NCBI GenBank assembly: GCA_023666665.1
Contig: JAMPBN010000001.1
Location: 980,799-1,044,798 of the forward strand
Source: Prevotella sp.
GTDB lineage: Bacteria; Bacteroidota; Bacteroidia; Bacteroidales; Muribaculaceae
Direction: 5' to 3'
Length of the DNA stretch: 64,000 nt
The notes under the pieces were generated by a model that did no database searches, was not told where the DNA came from, and worked only from the letters and a program-made list of their open reading frames with translations. Below, piece after piece: positions 40,905-49,592 of the stretch. The first letter of the stretch is position 1, and every line of letters starts with the position of its first letter. The translations under genes and the position numbers were made by a program.

Positions 40905-43900
40905 TCAGGCAAGTTGGATAGCTATGTTCACTTTCAGGCCGTCAATGTCGAGGGTGTCGTCGTTGGCGGGAAGGTTGGCATCGGTGGTTATGGCATCGGC
41001 AAGCACCTGGGCGGCGATGTAGTCGCCGAAGTCGTTGAGAGCTTCCATTACTTCCGCTACCGGTTCGAGGCACACGGTGATGTGGTCGGTGATGTTGTAG
41101 TCGCGGCTCTTGCGGATGTTTTGGATGCGGTTTACCAGGTCGCGGGCCATACCTTCGCGACGCAGCGCGTCGGTTACGGTTACGTCCAGAGCCACGGTTA
41201 CGGTCCCTTCGTTAGCCACGAGCCATCCGGGAATGTCTTCGGAGAAGATTTCAACGGTGTCGGCGGTTACGTGGGCGGAAGTTCCGTCGGCGAGCTGCAG
41301 GTCAATGGCTCCGTTGCGCTCAAGCTCAATGATTTGCGCTTGCTCCATAGCCTGAACGGCGGCGGCTACCGCCTTCATCTGCTTGCCAAACACGGGGCCA
41401 AGCTTCTTGAAGTCGGGCTTCACGCGCTTAACCAGCACTGTTTCGCTCGGGTCGAGAAGCTGCATCTCCTTGACGTTGACCTCACCCAGTACCAGGTCGA
41501 TAATCGGCTCTACCATAGCGCGCTGTGCATCATCGACCAGCGGCATCATCAGCTTGCTCAGCGGCTGACGCACCTTGAGGTTTGCTTTGCGACGCAGGGC
41601 CAGCACCATTGAGGTGAGCTGCTGGGCCAAAGCCATACGCTGCTCCAGGGCGATGTCAATAAGTGCCTTGTTGGCCTCGGGCTGACGCTCAAGGTGAACC
41701 GAGGTAGCCTCGGGGTTGAGGTCGAGGTAGAGGCGCTCGGCATAGAACGGTGCCATCGGTGCCATGAGCAGTGCCACGGTGTTGAGACATTCGTAGAGCG
41801 TCTGATATGCGGCGAGTTTGTCGGCGGTCATCTCCTTGCCCCAGAAGCGCGAGCGGTTCAGGCGAACGTACCAGTTGGAAAGCTCGTCGACGAACTCGGC
41901 AATGGCGCGGGTTGCGGGGGTCAACTCAAAGTCATCGAGCTGAGTCTGAACGGTTTCAATCAGAGTGTTGAGTCGCGAAATTGCCCAGCGGTCAATTTCC
42001 GGACGCTCGCCAACCGGGATTTGCGCGGCTTTGGGGTCAAAGCCGTCAACGTTGGCGTAACGAGCCATGAAGTTGTATGTGTTGAACAGCGTGGCAAAGA
42101 ACTTGCGGGCGGTTTCTGCAACGCCGGCCTCGTCGAATTTCAGGTTGTCCCAGGGCGATGAGTTCGAAATCATATACCAGCGCAGGGGGTCGGAGCCGTA
42201 TTTCTCGATTGTTACAAAGGGATCAACGGCGTTGCCAAGACGCTTGGACATCTTGTTGCCGAACTTGTCAAGCACCAGGCCGTTGGAAATCACGGCTTTG
42301 TAAGCCACGGAGTTCTTGACCATTCCGGAGATGGCGTGGAGCGTGAAGAACCAGCCACGGGTTTGGTCAACGCCCTCGGCAATGAAGTCGGCAGGGTAAA
42401 CCTTGCCGGAATCAACATCGTCTTTGTGTTCAAACGGATAGTGCTGCTGGGCAAAGGGCATTGCGCCGGAGTCGAACCACACGTCGATGAGGTCGAGTTC
42501 GCGGTGCATCGGCTTGCCCAAGGGGCTTACCAGCACAATATCGTCAACGTAGGGGCGGTGCAGGTCAATCTTTTCGTAGTTTTCTTTGGAGTAGTCGCCA
42601 ACTTTGAAGCCTTTGTCGGTCAACGGGTTGGATTTCATCATTCCGGCGGAGATGGCTTTGTTGATTTCAGCACAGAGTTCTTCAACCGAACCGATGCAGA
42701 TTTCTTCCTTGGCATCTTCGGTGCGCCAAATGGGCAGGGGGGTGCCCCAGTAGCGGCTACGGCTGAGGTTCCAGTCCTGGAGATTTTCAAGCCACTTGCC
42801 GAAGCGGCCGCTGCCGGTAGAGGCAGGTTTCCACTTAATGGTTTCGTTGGCTTTCATCAGCTGCTCACGCACGGCGGTAGAGCGGATAAACCAGGAGTCG
42901 AGCGGGTAGTAGAGCACCGGCTTGTCGGTGCGCCAGCAGTGGGGGTAGTTATGGGTATGCTTTTCGATTTTGAAAGCGAGGCCGCGCTGTTTCAGCCACA
43001 TGCAGAGGCTCACGTCGAGAGTCTTGGTCTCGTCGGTAGCGGCGGGGTCGTAAGCGTTCTTGACGTAGCGGCCGGCAAATTCGCCGTAGGCCTCCGCGTC
43101 AACGTTGTTTTTTACGAATTCGGGGTCGAGCTCGTCGAGCAGGTAGAAGCGGCCGCGCAGGTCAACCATCGGGCGGATGTTTCCGTCGCGGTCAATCAGA
43201 TGCAGCGGGGGCACTCCGGCTGCGCGGCTCACGCGCAAGTCGTCAGCGCCAAATGTTCCGGCAATGTGCACGATGCCCGTGCCGTCGTCGGTGGTTACAT
43301 AGTCGCCGGGAATTACGCGGAAAGCGTCCTCGCCGGGATTAACCCAGGGGAAGAGCTGCTGATAGTGCAGCCCGGTGAGCGCTTCGCCCTTGACGCGGTC
43401 AATCACCTGCCAGGGCACGAGTTTGTCGCCCTTCCGGTAGGCTTCAAGGTCGCCGTCCTGACCCTTGGGGTTGAATACTGAGTTGAGCAGCGCTTCGGCA
43501 ACGACGCAAGTAATCTTTTCGCCGCTGTAAGGATTGAATGTGCGCACAACGCAGTAGTCAATCTGCGGGCCGACGCAGAGAGCCGTGTTGCTCGGCAGAG
43601 TCCAGGGCGTAGTGGTCCACGCCAGGAAGCAGGGCGTGCCCCAACCTTGCATCGAAAGCAGAGGGTCGGTGCAGGTAAACTGCGCAATGCAGGTGGTGTC
43701 CTTAACGTCGCGGTAGCAGCCGGGCTGGTTCAACTCGTGGGAGCTGAGGCCGGTGCCGGCGGCGGGGGAATATGGCTGAATGGTGTAGCCCTTGTAGAGC
43801 AAACCCTTGTTGTAGACCTCTTTAAGCAGCCACCAAACGGACTCGATGTAACGGTTGTCGTAGGTGATGTAAGGGTCGTGCATGTCCACCCAGTAGCCCA

Positions 43901-44312
43901 TCAGCGAGGTGAGGTGTTCCCATTCGTCGGTGAACTTCATGACCTCACGGCGGCAGGCGGAGTTATAGTCGTCGACGGAGATTTTCTTGCCGATGTCTTC
44001 TTTGGTGATTCCGAGGGTTTTCTCCACGCCGAGTTCCACGGGGAGGCCGTGGGTGTCCCAGCCGGCCTTGCGCTTAACCTGATAGCCGCGCATGGTCTTG
44101 TAGCGGCACACTATGTCTTTGATTGAACGGGCAAGTACGTGGTGAATGCCCGGGTGGCCGTTGGCCGATGGCGGACCCTCAAAAAACACGAATGAGGGGC
44201 AACCCTCGCGCTCGGCGATGGAGCGTTCAAAGAGGCTCAGTGCGTTCCAGCGTTCAAGGATGGATTTATTTACGCCAACCATGTCGGGCGTTTTGTATTC
44301 ATTAAACTTCAT
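40905..44312 (-). CDS. ileS: isoleucyl-tRNA synthetase
   Basis: 1135 residues, class Ia. The HIGH-type motif is PPSANGHPGIHH, the CP1 editing domain contains DDGTGIVHIAGTFGADD, and the KMSKS loop is NKMSKRLGN. The anticodon-binding domain has LSNWYVRLNRSRFWG. It lacks the C-terminal zinc-binding end of E. coli IleS and is of the long DUF5915-tailed type. An upstream in-frame ATG at 44336 lies in the promoter, so the ATG at 44312 is used. A 10-bp inverted repeat (CCAACTTGCC, 40895-40918) overlaps the stop codon. Confidence 0.95.
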   Translation of the reverse strand: MKFNEYKTPDMVGVNKSILERWNALSLFERSIAEREGCPSFVFFEGPPSANGHPGIHHVLARSIKDIVCRYKTMRGYQVKRKAGWDTHGLPVELGVEKTLGITKEDIGKKISVDDYNSACRREVMKFTDEWEHLTSLMGYWVDMHDPYITYDNRYIESVWWLLKEVYNKGLLYKGYTIQPYSPAAGTGLSSHELNQPGCYRDVKDTTCIAQFTCTDPLLSMQGWGTPCFLAWTTTPWTLPSNTALCVGPQIDYCVVRTFNPYSGEKITCVVAEALLNSVFNPKGQDGDLEAYRKGDKLVPWQVIDRVKGEALTGLHYQQLFPWVNPGEDAFRVIPGDYVTTDDGTGIVHIAGTFGADDLRVSRAAGVPPLHLIDRDGNIRPMVDLRGRFYLLDELDPEFVKNNVDAEAYGEFAGRYVKNAYDPAATDETKTLDVSLCMWLKQRGLAFKIEKHTHNYPHCWRTDKPVLYYPLDSWFIRSTAVREQLMKANETIKWKPASTGSGRFGKWLENLQDWNLSRSRYWGTPLPIWRTEDAKEEICIGSVEELCAEINKAISAGMMKSNPLTDKGFKVGDYSKENYEKIDLHRPYVDDIVLVSPLGKPMHRELDLIDVWFDSGAMPFAQQHYPFEHKDDVDSGKVYPADFIAEGVDQTRGWFFTLHAISGMVKNSVAYKAVISNGLVLDKFGNKMSKRLGNAVDPFVTIEKYGSDPLRWYMISNSSPWDNLKFDEAGVAETARKFFATLFNTYNFMARYANVDGFDPKAAQIPVGERPEIDRWAISRLNTLIETVQTQLDDFELTPATRAIAEFVDELSNWYVRLNRSRFWGKEMTADKLAAYQTLYECLNTVALLMAPMAPFYAERLYLDLNPEATSVHLERQPEANKALIDIALEQRMALAQQLTSMVLALRRKANLKVRQPLSKLMMPLVDDAQRAMVEPIIDLVLGEVNVKEMQLLDPSETVLVKRVKPDFKKLGPVFGKQMKAVAAAVQAMEQAQIIELERNGAIDLQLADGTSAHVTADTVEIFSEDIPGWLVANEGTVTVALDVTVTDALRREGMARDLVNRIQNIRKSRDYNITDHITVCLEPVAEVMEALNDFGDYIAAQVLADAITTDANLPANDDTLDIDGLKVNIAIQLA

Positions 44313-44333
44313 AATATAAACATTTTCAGCCCG

Positions 44334-44364
44334 CAAATTTACAAAAAATCCCCGACATCCGCAA
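44334..44364 (-). promoter_or_regulatory. promoter TTG-N20-TAAATTTG for ileS
   Basis: Minus-strand TTG at 44364-44362 and TAAATTTG at 44341-44334, spacer 20 bp, leader about 18 nt. Confidence 0.65.
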
Positions 44365-44387
44365 CCCGCCCGATATGCCCCAGCCTG

Positions 44388-45692
44388 CTACTTATTGAGT
44401 AGCCAGCGCCAGGCGGGGATTACGTGAATCTTGCGATTCGGGTTTAATTCGATTTCTTCGTAGGTGTCGTTGGTTATTATATAAAGGTTTTCGCAGCCGG
44501 TAACGTTTGACGCTTCAATCAGACCATCTATTTCGCGTCTTCTTGTTTCGTCATCAGACATTTCCCATGTAACTTGTATTAAAGAGTCTATTTCCGTGCC
44601 ACGCTGCACAACAAAGTCACATTCCCCTTTTCCCCGGTAATAGAAGATGTTGTCGATAGGGGTTCGATTTCTATATAGTTGCAGAAATATTGTATTTTCG
44701 AGTTTTTTACCATCATCATCGCTTTGTGGTAGCAGTATGGCATCGCGTAATCCATTATCCACGCAGTAATATTTGGGTTGCGAATTTTCTGCTTTTTGGA
44801 GAGATTTGCTATAATTCGAAATTCTGAAGAACATAAATATGTTGCAAGCATAGTTTGCCCACTCGTAAAGGTCATCCTTGCTTACTTTAAGTCCACGCGA
44901 TTTAATGTCGCCAAAGATTGCTCTTATGGAAGTGGGCTTGGTGAGGTTAGACATAATTCGTTTCAAATAGTAGCGAAGTACCTCAATATTTGATAACTTG
45001 TAATGCTCTACCAAGTCCTTTAACAACATAGCATCAAAATAACCTTGAAGGGTCTTTGCCTTCATTAATGGATTTTGAGTCAGAACTACCTCCGGAAATC
45101 CTCCTTCGTTATTGTAATCTATGAAAGCATTTCGTAATTTTGCCAAATCGGATTCAAGCCAGCCATCGGGATTTATCCCTTTAAATTCGCAATATTCTTT
45201 GAAAGAAAGAGGAAGGGTTTCCTCTTCTTGCGGCCATCCGCGAAGTACGGTTTTTAATTCGCTGCTCAACATCGTAGCATTACTTCCACTGATATAAATA
45301 TTTTTGGAGTAATGCTTATATAAGCGCATTACAAAATATTCCCAACCGTCAATAAGTTGTATCTCGTCAAAAAATATGTAGACAGTCGGCATCTCAATTT
45401 CGGGATACATCTCCCGGTAGGCTTCAATGATTTGATGCAGATCATCGGATGACATTTTGACCAATCGTTCATCGTCAAACCCTACCCATAAGATGCGTTC
45501 GCGGTCTACGCCTTGGGCAAGCAGCTTATTGATGACAATCTCCATTTTTGACGACTTACCACAACGTCTAACTCCCGGAACTGTGATTATTTTCCCGCTG
45601 CCAATAGGAATAGGATTTTCGCGGCTGATAAGGTCAACGGGAAACTCCCGTTGTCGCATCGCTATCTGAGATTTTAAGTATAATTTATCCAT
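44388..45692 (-). CDS. AAA ATPase with DUF4143 domain
   Basis: 434 residues. Walker A is GVRRCGKS at 40-47, Walker B is VYIFFDEIQ near 104-112, and sensor 1 is IYISGSNATML. The C-terminal half has the DUF4143 winged-helix-like and nuclease-like region, including a GECDFVVQRG block that resembles the core of restriction-like endonucleases. This family is abundant and patchily distributed in gut Bacteroidota and its job is unknown. Codon and base use look more AT-rich than the rfb and ileS genes on each side, which suggests acquisition. Transcription starts from a promoter framed by two operator-like palindromes. Confidence 0.85.
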   Translation of the reverse strand: MDKLYLKSQIAMRQREFPVDLISRENPIPIGSGKIITVPGVRRCGKSSKMEIVINKLLAQGVDRERILWVGFDDERLVKMSSDDLHQIIEAYREMYPEIEMPTVYIFFDEIQLIDGWEYFVMRLYKHYSKNIYISGSNATMLSSELKTVLRGWPQEEETLPLSFKEYCEFKGINPDGWLESDLAKLRNAFIDYNNEGGFPEVVLTQNPLMKAKTLQGYFDAMLLKDLVEHYKLSNIEVLRYYLKRIMSNLTKPTSIRAIFGDIKSRGLKVSKDDLYEWANYACNIFMFFRISNYSKSLQKAENSQPKYYCVDNGLRDAILLPQSDDDGKKLENTIFLQLYRNRTPIDNIFYYRGKGECDFVVQRGTEIDSLIQVTWEMSDDETRRREIDGLIEASNVTGCENLYIITNDTYEEIELNPNRKIHVIPAWRWLLNK

Positions 45693-45695
45693 GGT

Positions 45696-45745
45696 GTCCT
45701 AAATTTGGGGACAAATATAGTGATTTTTGTCCTAAATTTTAGGAC
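45696..45745 (-). promoter_or_regulatory. promoter bracketed by two 17-bp operator-like palindromes
   Basis: GTCCTAAATTTGGGGAC (45696-45712) and GTCCTAAATTTTAGGAC (45729-45745) share 14 of 17 bases and start 33 bp apart, about three helical turns. A minus-strand TATATTTG (45719-45712) lies between them and shares its last base with the first site, which would cover the transcription start. The ATG at 45692 follows 3 nt after the first site. Confidence 0.65.
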
Positions 45746-45804
45746 AGATGGAAAGTTTTTTTGAGGAAAGAGTAAGTTTTTGGCCGGATATTTGCAGAAT
45801 GGGG

Positions 45805-46926
45805 TTAGCGGTGGGAGTACATTTCGTCGTAGTAGCGGAGGTAGGTGCCGGAGGTTACCGAGTCGAGCCAGGGTTGGTTGTCAAGGTACCATCTGACGGT
45901 CTTTTCTATTCCTTCTTCAAATTGCAGCGAGGGCTTCCAGCCGAGTTCGCTGCTGAGCTTGGTGGAGTCAATGGCGTAGCGGAGGTCGTGGCCGGGGCGA
46001 TCGGCTATGAATGTGATCAGCCGGTCGCTGGTGCCCTCGGGGTTGCCGAGCAGGCGGTCGGTGGTGCGAATCAACACCTTGATGAGGTCAATATTGCGCC
46101 ACTCGTTGAAGCCGCCGATATTGTAAGTGTCGCCTATCTTGCCTTGGTGGAAAATGAGGTCGATGGCGCGGGCGTGGTCTTCAACGTAGAGCCAGTCGCG
46201 CACGTTTTCACCTTTGCCATACACGGGGAGTGGCTTTCCGTGGCGAATGTTGTTGATAAACAGCGGTATGAGCTTTTCGGGAAATTGATACGGGCCGTAG
46301 TTGTTGGAGCAGTTGCTGATGATGGTTGGCAGGCCGTAGGTGTCGTGGTAGGCGCGCACGAAGTGGTCGCTTGAGGCTTTTGATGCGGAGTAGGGCGAGT
46401 GAGGGTCGTATTTGGTCGTTTCGGTAAAGAAGCCCCCCTGCTCCCTAAAGGTGGAGTTGGGGAGGGAGCCGTAGACTTCGTCGGTAGAGATATGGTAAAA
46501 TAGCCGACGCGACCCCCCCTGTCCCGCGTCGCTTAGAACTCCCCCTTTAGGGGGCTGGGGGGCTTGTGCTTGTGATTCCCAGTATTCGCGGGCGGCCTGA
46601 AGGAGAGAGAGAGTGCCCATAACGTTGGTGCGGGCAAAGGTGAAAGGATCGCGAATGGAGCGGTCGACGTGGCTCTCGGCGGCAAGATGTATAATGCCGT
46701 CAACCTGATATTCGGTCATTATGCGGCGCATGGCATCGAGGTCGGTGATGTCGGCCTTGACGAAAGTGTAGTTTGGCCGGCCCTCGATGTCGGCAAGGTT
46801 GGCAAGGTTGCCGGCGTAGGTCAGCAGGTCGAGGTTGATGATGTGGTCATCGGGATATTTGTTGACAAAGAGCCGAACCACGTGGCTGCCGATGAATCCG
46901 GCTCCTCCGGTAATCAGAATGTTCAT
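45805..46926 (-). CDS. rfbB: dTDP-glucose 4,6-dehydratase with repeat-derived insert
   Basis: 373 residues. NAD-binding GGAGFIGSH is at 7-15, catalytic Thr-Asp-Glu at 148-150 (HISTDEVYG), and Tyr179-xxx-Lys183 (SPYSASK). It dehydrates dTDP-glucose on the way to dTDP-rhamnose and related sugars. An in-frame ATG at 46989 lies inside rfbC and is rejected. Residues about 119-141 and 155-165 do not fit the family and are read from two repeat copies in opposite orientation. Both inserts keep the frame and fall in variable loops beside the active-site strand, so the enzyme may still work. It overlaps rfbC by 4 nt. Confidence 0.9.
   Translation of the reverse strand: MNILITGGAGFIGSHVVRLFVNKYPDDHIINLDLLTYAGNLANLADIEGRPNYTFVKADITDLDAMRRIMTEYQVDGIIHLAAESHVDRSIRDPFTFARTNVMGTLSLLQAAREYWESQAQAPQPPKGGVLSDAGQGGSRRLFYHISTDEVYGSLPNSTFREQGGFFTETTKYDPHSPYSASKASSDHFVRAYHDTYGLPTIISNCSNNYGPYQFPEKLIPLFINNIRHGKPLPVYGKGENVRDWLYVEDHARAIDLIFHQGKIGDTYNIGGFNEWRNIDLIKVLIRTTDRLLGNPEGTSDRLITFIADRPGHDLRYAIDSTKLSSELGWKPSLQFEEGIEKTVRWYLDNQPWLDSVTSGTYLRYYDEMYSHR
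46432..46462 (+). repeat. short repeat, copy B, inside rfbB
   Basis: GCCCCCCTGCTCCCTAAAGG followed by TGGAGTTGGGG on the plus strand. It resembles copy A at 46535-46563 in the opposite orientation and encodes part of residues 155-165. Confidence 0.6.
46535..46563 (-). repeat. short repeat, copy A, inside rfbB
   Basis: On the minus strand GCCCCCCAGCCCCCTAAAGG followed by GGGAGTTC, read in frame as APQPPKGGV. An additional CGACGCG/CGCGTCG hairpin (46505-46531) lies beside it. The CCCCCTAAAGGGGG core is a familiar small repeat of Bacteroidota spacers. Confidence 0.65.
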
Positions 46927-47453
46927 TTGAAAGAGGGGTGAAGTTTGTCTTTTTCGGAGAGAATCGCTTCGGAGCGGCTGAAGGGCCACTCAATTGCGAG
47001 GGTGGGGTCGAAGGGGTCGATTCCTCCCTCTGACTGCGGGGCGTAAAAATTATCGCATTTATATTGAAACACGGCGCTGTCGGAGAGTACCGCAAAGCCG
47101 TGGGCAAAACCGCGGGGAATGAACAGCTGCCGCCGGTTTTCGGCCGTGAGCTCTATGGCTTCATGTTGGCCATATGTAGGCGAATCGGGGCGCAGGTCTA
47201 CGGCAACGTCGAGCACCGCGCCGCTGACCACTCGAATCAGCTTCGCCTGGGCGTGGTTGCCGCGCTGAAAGTGGAGTCCGCGAATCACTCCGCGCTGCGA
47301 GCAGCTTTCATTGTCCTGCACAAAGGTGACCTGCGCAACTTTCTCGGCAAATTTGCGGGCGTTGAAGCTCTCGAAGAAGTATCCACGCGAGTCGGTAAAC
47401 ACTTGCGGCTCAATGATGACGAGTCCGGGAATCGACGTTTTAATTACTTCCAT
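46923..47453 (-). CDS. rfbC: dTDP-4-dehydrorhamnose 3,5-epimerase
   Basis: 176 residues, cupin fold, complete. Signature motifs are [29 protein letters not shown] with the catalytic His, [13 protein letters not shown], and [10 protein letters not shown]; the catalytic Tyr is in [12 protein letters not shown]. It follows rfbA (14 nt overlap) and precedes rfbB (4 nt overlap). rfbD is not in the window. Confidence 0.95.
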   Translation of the reverse strand: MEVIKTSIPGLVIIEPQVFTDSRGYFFESFNARKFAEKVAQVTFVQDNESCSQRGVIRGLHFQRGNHAQAKLIRVVSGAVLDVAVDLRPDSPTYGQHEAIELTAENRRQLFIPRGFAHGFAVLSDSAVFQYKCDNFYAPQSEGGIDPFDPTLAIEWPFSRSEAILSEKDKLHPSFK

Positions 47454-48321
47454 TTGCGAGTTTTAGAAGATATTGACCATAAAGATTTTTTGACATCGGT
47501 GCTGCCGTCTCAACCAGTTGTTTGCGTGAAATCCAGCCGTTGGCATACGCTATGCCCTCAAGGCAGCCGATTTTCAGTCCCTGGCGTTTTTCGAGCACTT
47601 CAACGTAGATTGATGCCTCGGCCAGGGAGTCGTGGGTGCCGGTGTCGAGCCACGCGAATCCTCGCGGCAGGGTCAGCACCTTGAGTTCGTCGCGGTCAAG
47701 AAACGCCTGGTTCACCGAGGTGATTTCCAGCTCTCCGCGAGCCGACGGCTTAACTGCGGCGGCAATGTCGGTTACCTTGTTGGGATAGAAGTAGAGCCCC
47801 ACCACTGCGTAGTTGCTCTTGGGTCGGACGGGTTTCTCCTCAATCGAGATGCAGTTGCCTGATTGGTCGAACTCCACCACGCCATAGCGCTCGGGGTCGT
47901 TGACCTGATAGCCGAACACGGTGGCTTTATGGTGCTGCTCAACGTTGGCAACGGCTTGACGGAGCAAATCTGTGAAGCCGGCACCGTGGAAAACGTTGTC
48001 GCCCAACACCAGACACACCGAGTCCGTGCCGATAAATTCGCGGCCGATAATGAACGCCTGAGCCAGGCCGTCGGGCGAGGGTTGCTCGGCATATTGCAGA
48101 TTGATGCCGAAGTCGGAGCCGTCGCCTAAGAGCCGCCGAAATCCGGGCAGGTCCTCGGGTGTGGAAATTAGCAAAATGTCGCGTATTCCGGCGGTCATCA
48201 ATACAGACAGGGGGTAGTATACCATCGGCTTATCGTAGATGGGGAGCAGCTGCTTGCTGACACCCTTGGTGATGGGATAGAGGCGCGTGCCGGTTCCTCC
48301 GGCCAAAACTATTCCTTTCAT
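47440..48321 (-). CDS. rfbA: glucose-1-phosphate thymidylyltransferase
   Basis: 293 residues. The nucleotide-binding start is [14 protein letters not shown] and [17 protein letters not shown], the metal site is in [10 protein letters not shown], then [21 protein letters not shown] and the C-terminal allosteric helices. It makes dTDP-glucose, the substrate of rfbB. It overlaps the AI-2E-type permease gene by 4 nt, so both share one transcript. Confidence 0.95.
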   Translation of the reverse strand: MKGIVLAGGTGTRLYPITKGVSKQLLPIYDKPMVYYPLSVLMTAGIRDILLISTPEDLPGFRRLLGDGSDFGINLQYAEQPSPDGLAQAFIIGREFIGTDSVCLVLGDNVFHGAGFTDLLRQAVANVEQHHKATVFGYQVNDPERYGVVEFDQSGNCISIEEKPVRPKSNYAVVGLYFYPNKVTDIAAAVKPSARGELEITSVNQAFLDRDELKVLTLPRGFAWLDTGTHDSLAEASIYVEVLEKRQGLKIGCLEGIAYANGWISRKQLVETAAPMSKNLYGQYLLKLANGSN

Positions 48322-49439
48322 TTCAGTGGCTGTTCGATTGCAGAGTTGAGTTCTTGGCGCTCGGGGCGGGATATTACGTAGCGCTCATAGTAGCTGAGCA
48401 GCAGGGTGGTCAGCGGCAGGGCAATAATCATGCCGAGGAGGCCGAGCAGCGAACCCCAGATGCTGAGACTCAAAAGTATGATTGCGGGGTTGAGACCCAT
48501 AGCCTTGCCCATGATTTTAGGAGTCAGAAAGAGGTCTTGAATGGCCTGGACAATAATATATACGGCCATTGCCTCGCCGAATATTACCCAAAATCCGGCG
48601 GCGCTTTGGGCGCTGTAGATTAAGCAGAGCAGTGCGGTGACCGGAATGCTGATGAGCTGCAGGTAGGGTACCATATTCAGTAGTCCGATAAACAGTCCGA
48701 GAATCACGGCAAGCGGCAACCCCATAATCAGGAAGCCGATGCTGAAAAGTATGCCCACGCAGAATGCCACGAGCGACTGTCCGCGGAAGTAGTGGTTCAT
48801 GGAGTCCTGGAGGTCGCGGCCCAGGGCAAGGGCGGGTTTGCGGATTGAGGGGGGCACCATAGCGTGGAAGCCTCGGGCAAGGCGGTCGTAGTCTAACATA
48901 ATGAAAATTACGTAGAGCACTACCATAAACCAGTTGAATACACTCAGCAGGAAGTTGATGCCGCTGCTTAGTACGTTGATGAATCCCGAGCCGATGCTTA
49001 CCCAGTCGGCTCCCGAAAGCAGCGACGACACGCGGGCAAAGTCGATATTCTCTTTGAGGAAGCGGTGAACGCTCTGCGGAATGAGCGGAACGCTTTGGTT
49101 GCCCGAGGCGTAGTCGGTCACCAGTGCTGAAACCTGGTGCATCTCGCTGATTATGGAGGGCAAAAAGGCGTAGGCCAATGCTGAGATGGCAAATATAACG
49201 CCGAAAAACGTCACAAACACAGCAATGACCCTGCCCTTGAGGTGGAGCAGCCGGCGGTTGAACTGCACCAGCGGCTCAAGCAGATATGCAATGATAACGG
49301 CAACGCCAAAGGGCAACAACACGTCGCGCAATATATAGATGAACCATATTATGACGCAGAAAACCAGCGCACCCAGGAGCATGCGCACCACGCGGTCGAA
49401 CGTGAACGGCCGCCGTCCGAAAGTTTTGACTCTTTCCAT
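48318..49439 (-). CDS. AI-2E (PerM/YdiK) family membrane protein
   Basis: 373 residues with about eight membrane helices and the family's [34 protein letters not shown]-terminal region (the conserved part is in [15 protein letters not shown]). Family members have been linked to AI-2 export or Na+/H+ antiport; neither is established here. It is the first gene of a coupled group with rfbA, rfbC and rfbB. The -7 box TATATTTG ends 4 nt before the ATG, so the message may be leaderless. Confidence 0.85.
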   Translation of the reverse strand: MERVKTFGRRPFTFDRVVRMLLGALVFCVIIWFIYILRDVLLPFGVAVIIAYLLEPLVQFNRRLLHLKGRVIAVFVTFFGVIFAISALAYAFLPSIISEMHQVSALVTDYASGNQSVPLIPQSVHRFLKENIDFARVSSLLSGADWVSIGSGFINVLSSGINFLLSVFNWFMVVLYVIFIMLDYDRLARGFHAMVPPSIRKPALALGRDLQDSMNHYFRGQSLVAFCVGILFSIGFLIMGLPLAVILGLFIGLLNMVPYLQLISIPVTALLCLIYSAQSAAGFWVIFGEAMAVYIIVQAIQDLFLTPKIMGKAMGLNPAIILLSLSIWGSLLGLLGMIIALPLTTLLLSYYERYVISRPERQELNSAIEQPLK

Positions 49440-49443
49440 GCCC

Positions 49444-49451
49444 GCAAATAT
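49444..49451 (-). promoter_or_regulatory. -7 box TATATTTG for the permease-rfb operon
   Basis: Minus-strand TATATTTG separated from the ATG at 49439 by 4 nt, without a clear -33 element. Confidence 0.45.
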
Positions 49452-49592
49452 AATAAAAAATTTCGAGGAATGGCTTCACAGTCACTCCTCGTCAAATAAT
49501 AAACCAATCATTATCACATTTCATTCACACGATGTAAAAGCCTTGTCTTTGCTTGTTACATCATTAAAACAACCTCGCAGGAAAAAAGTTCA

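Noticed and set aside
40894..40918. Hairpin over the ileS stop codon as a rho-independent terminator
   Set aside because: The 10-bp stem is perfect, but the following minus-strand sequence is AGGTGAAAGG without a T tract; read-through into the dksA-like gene is expected.
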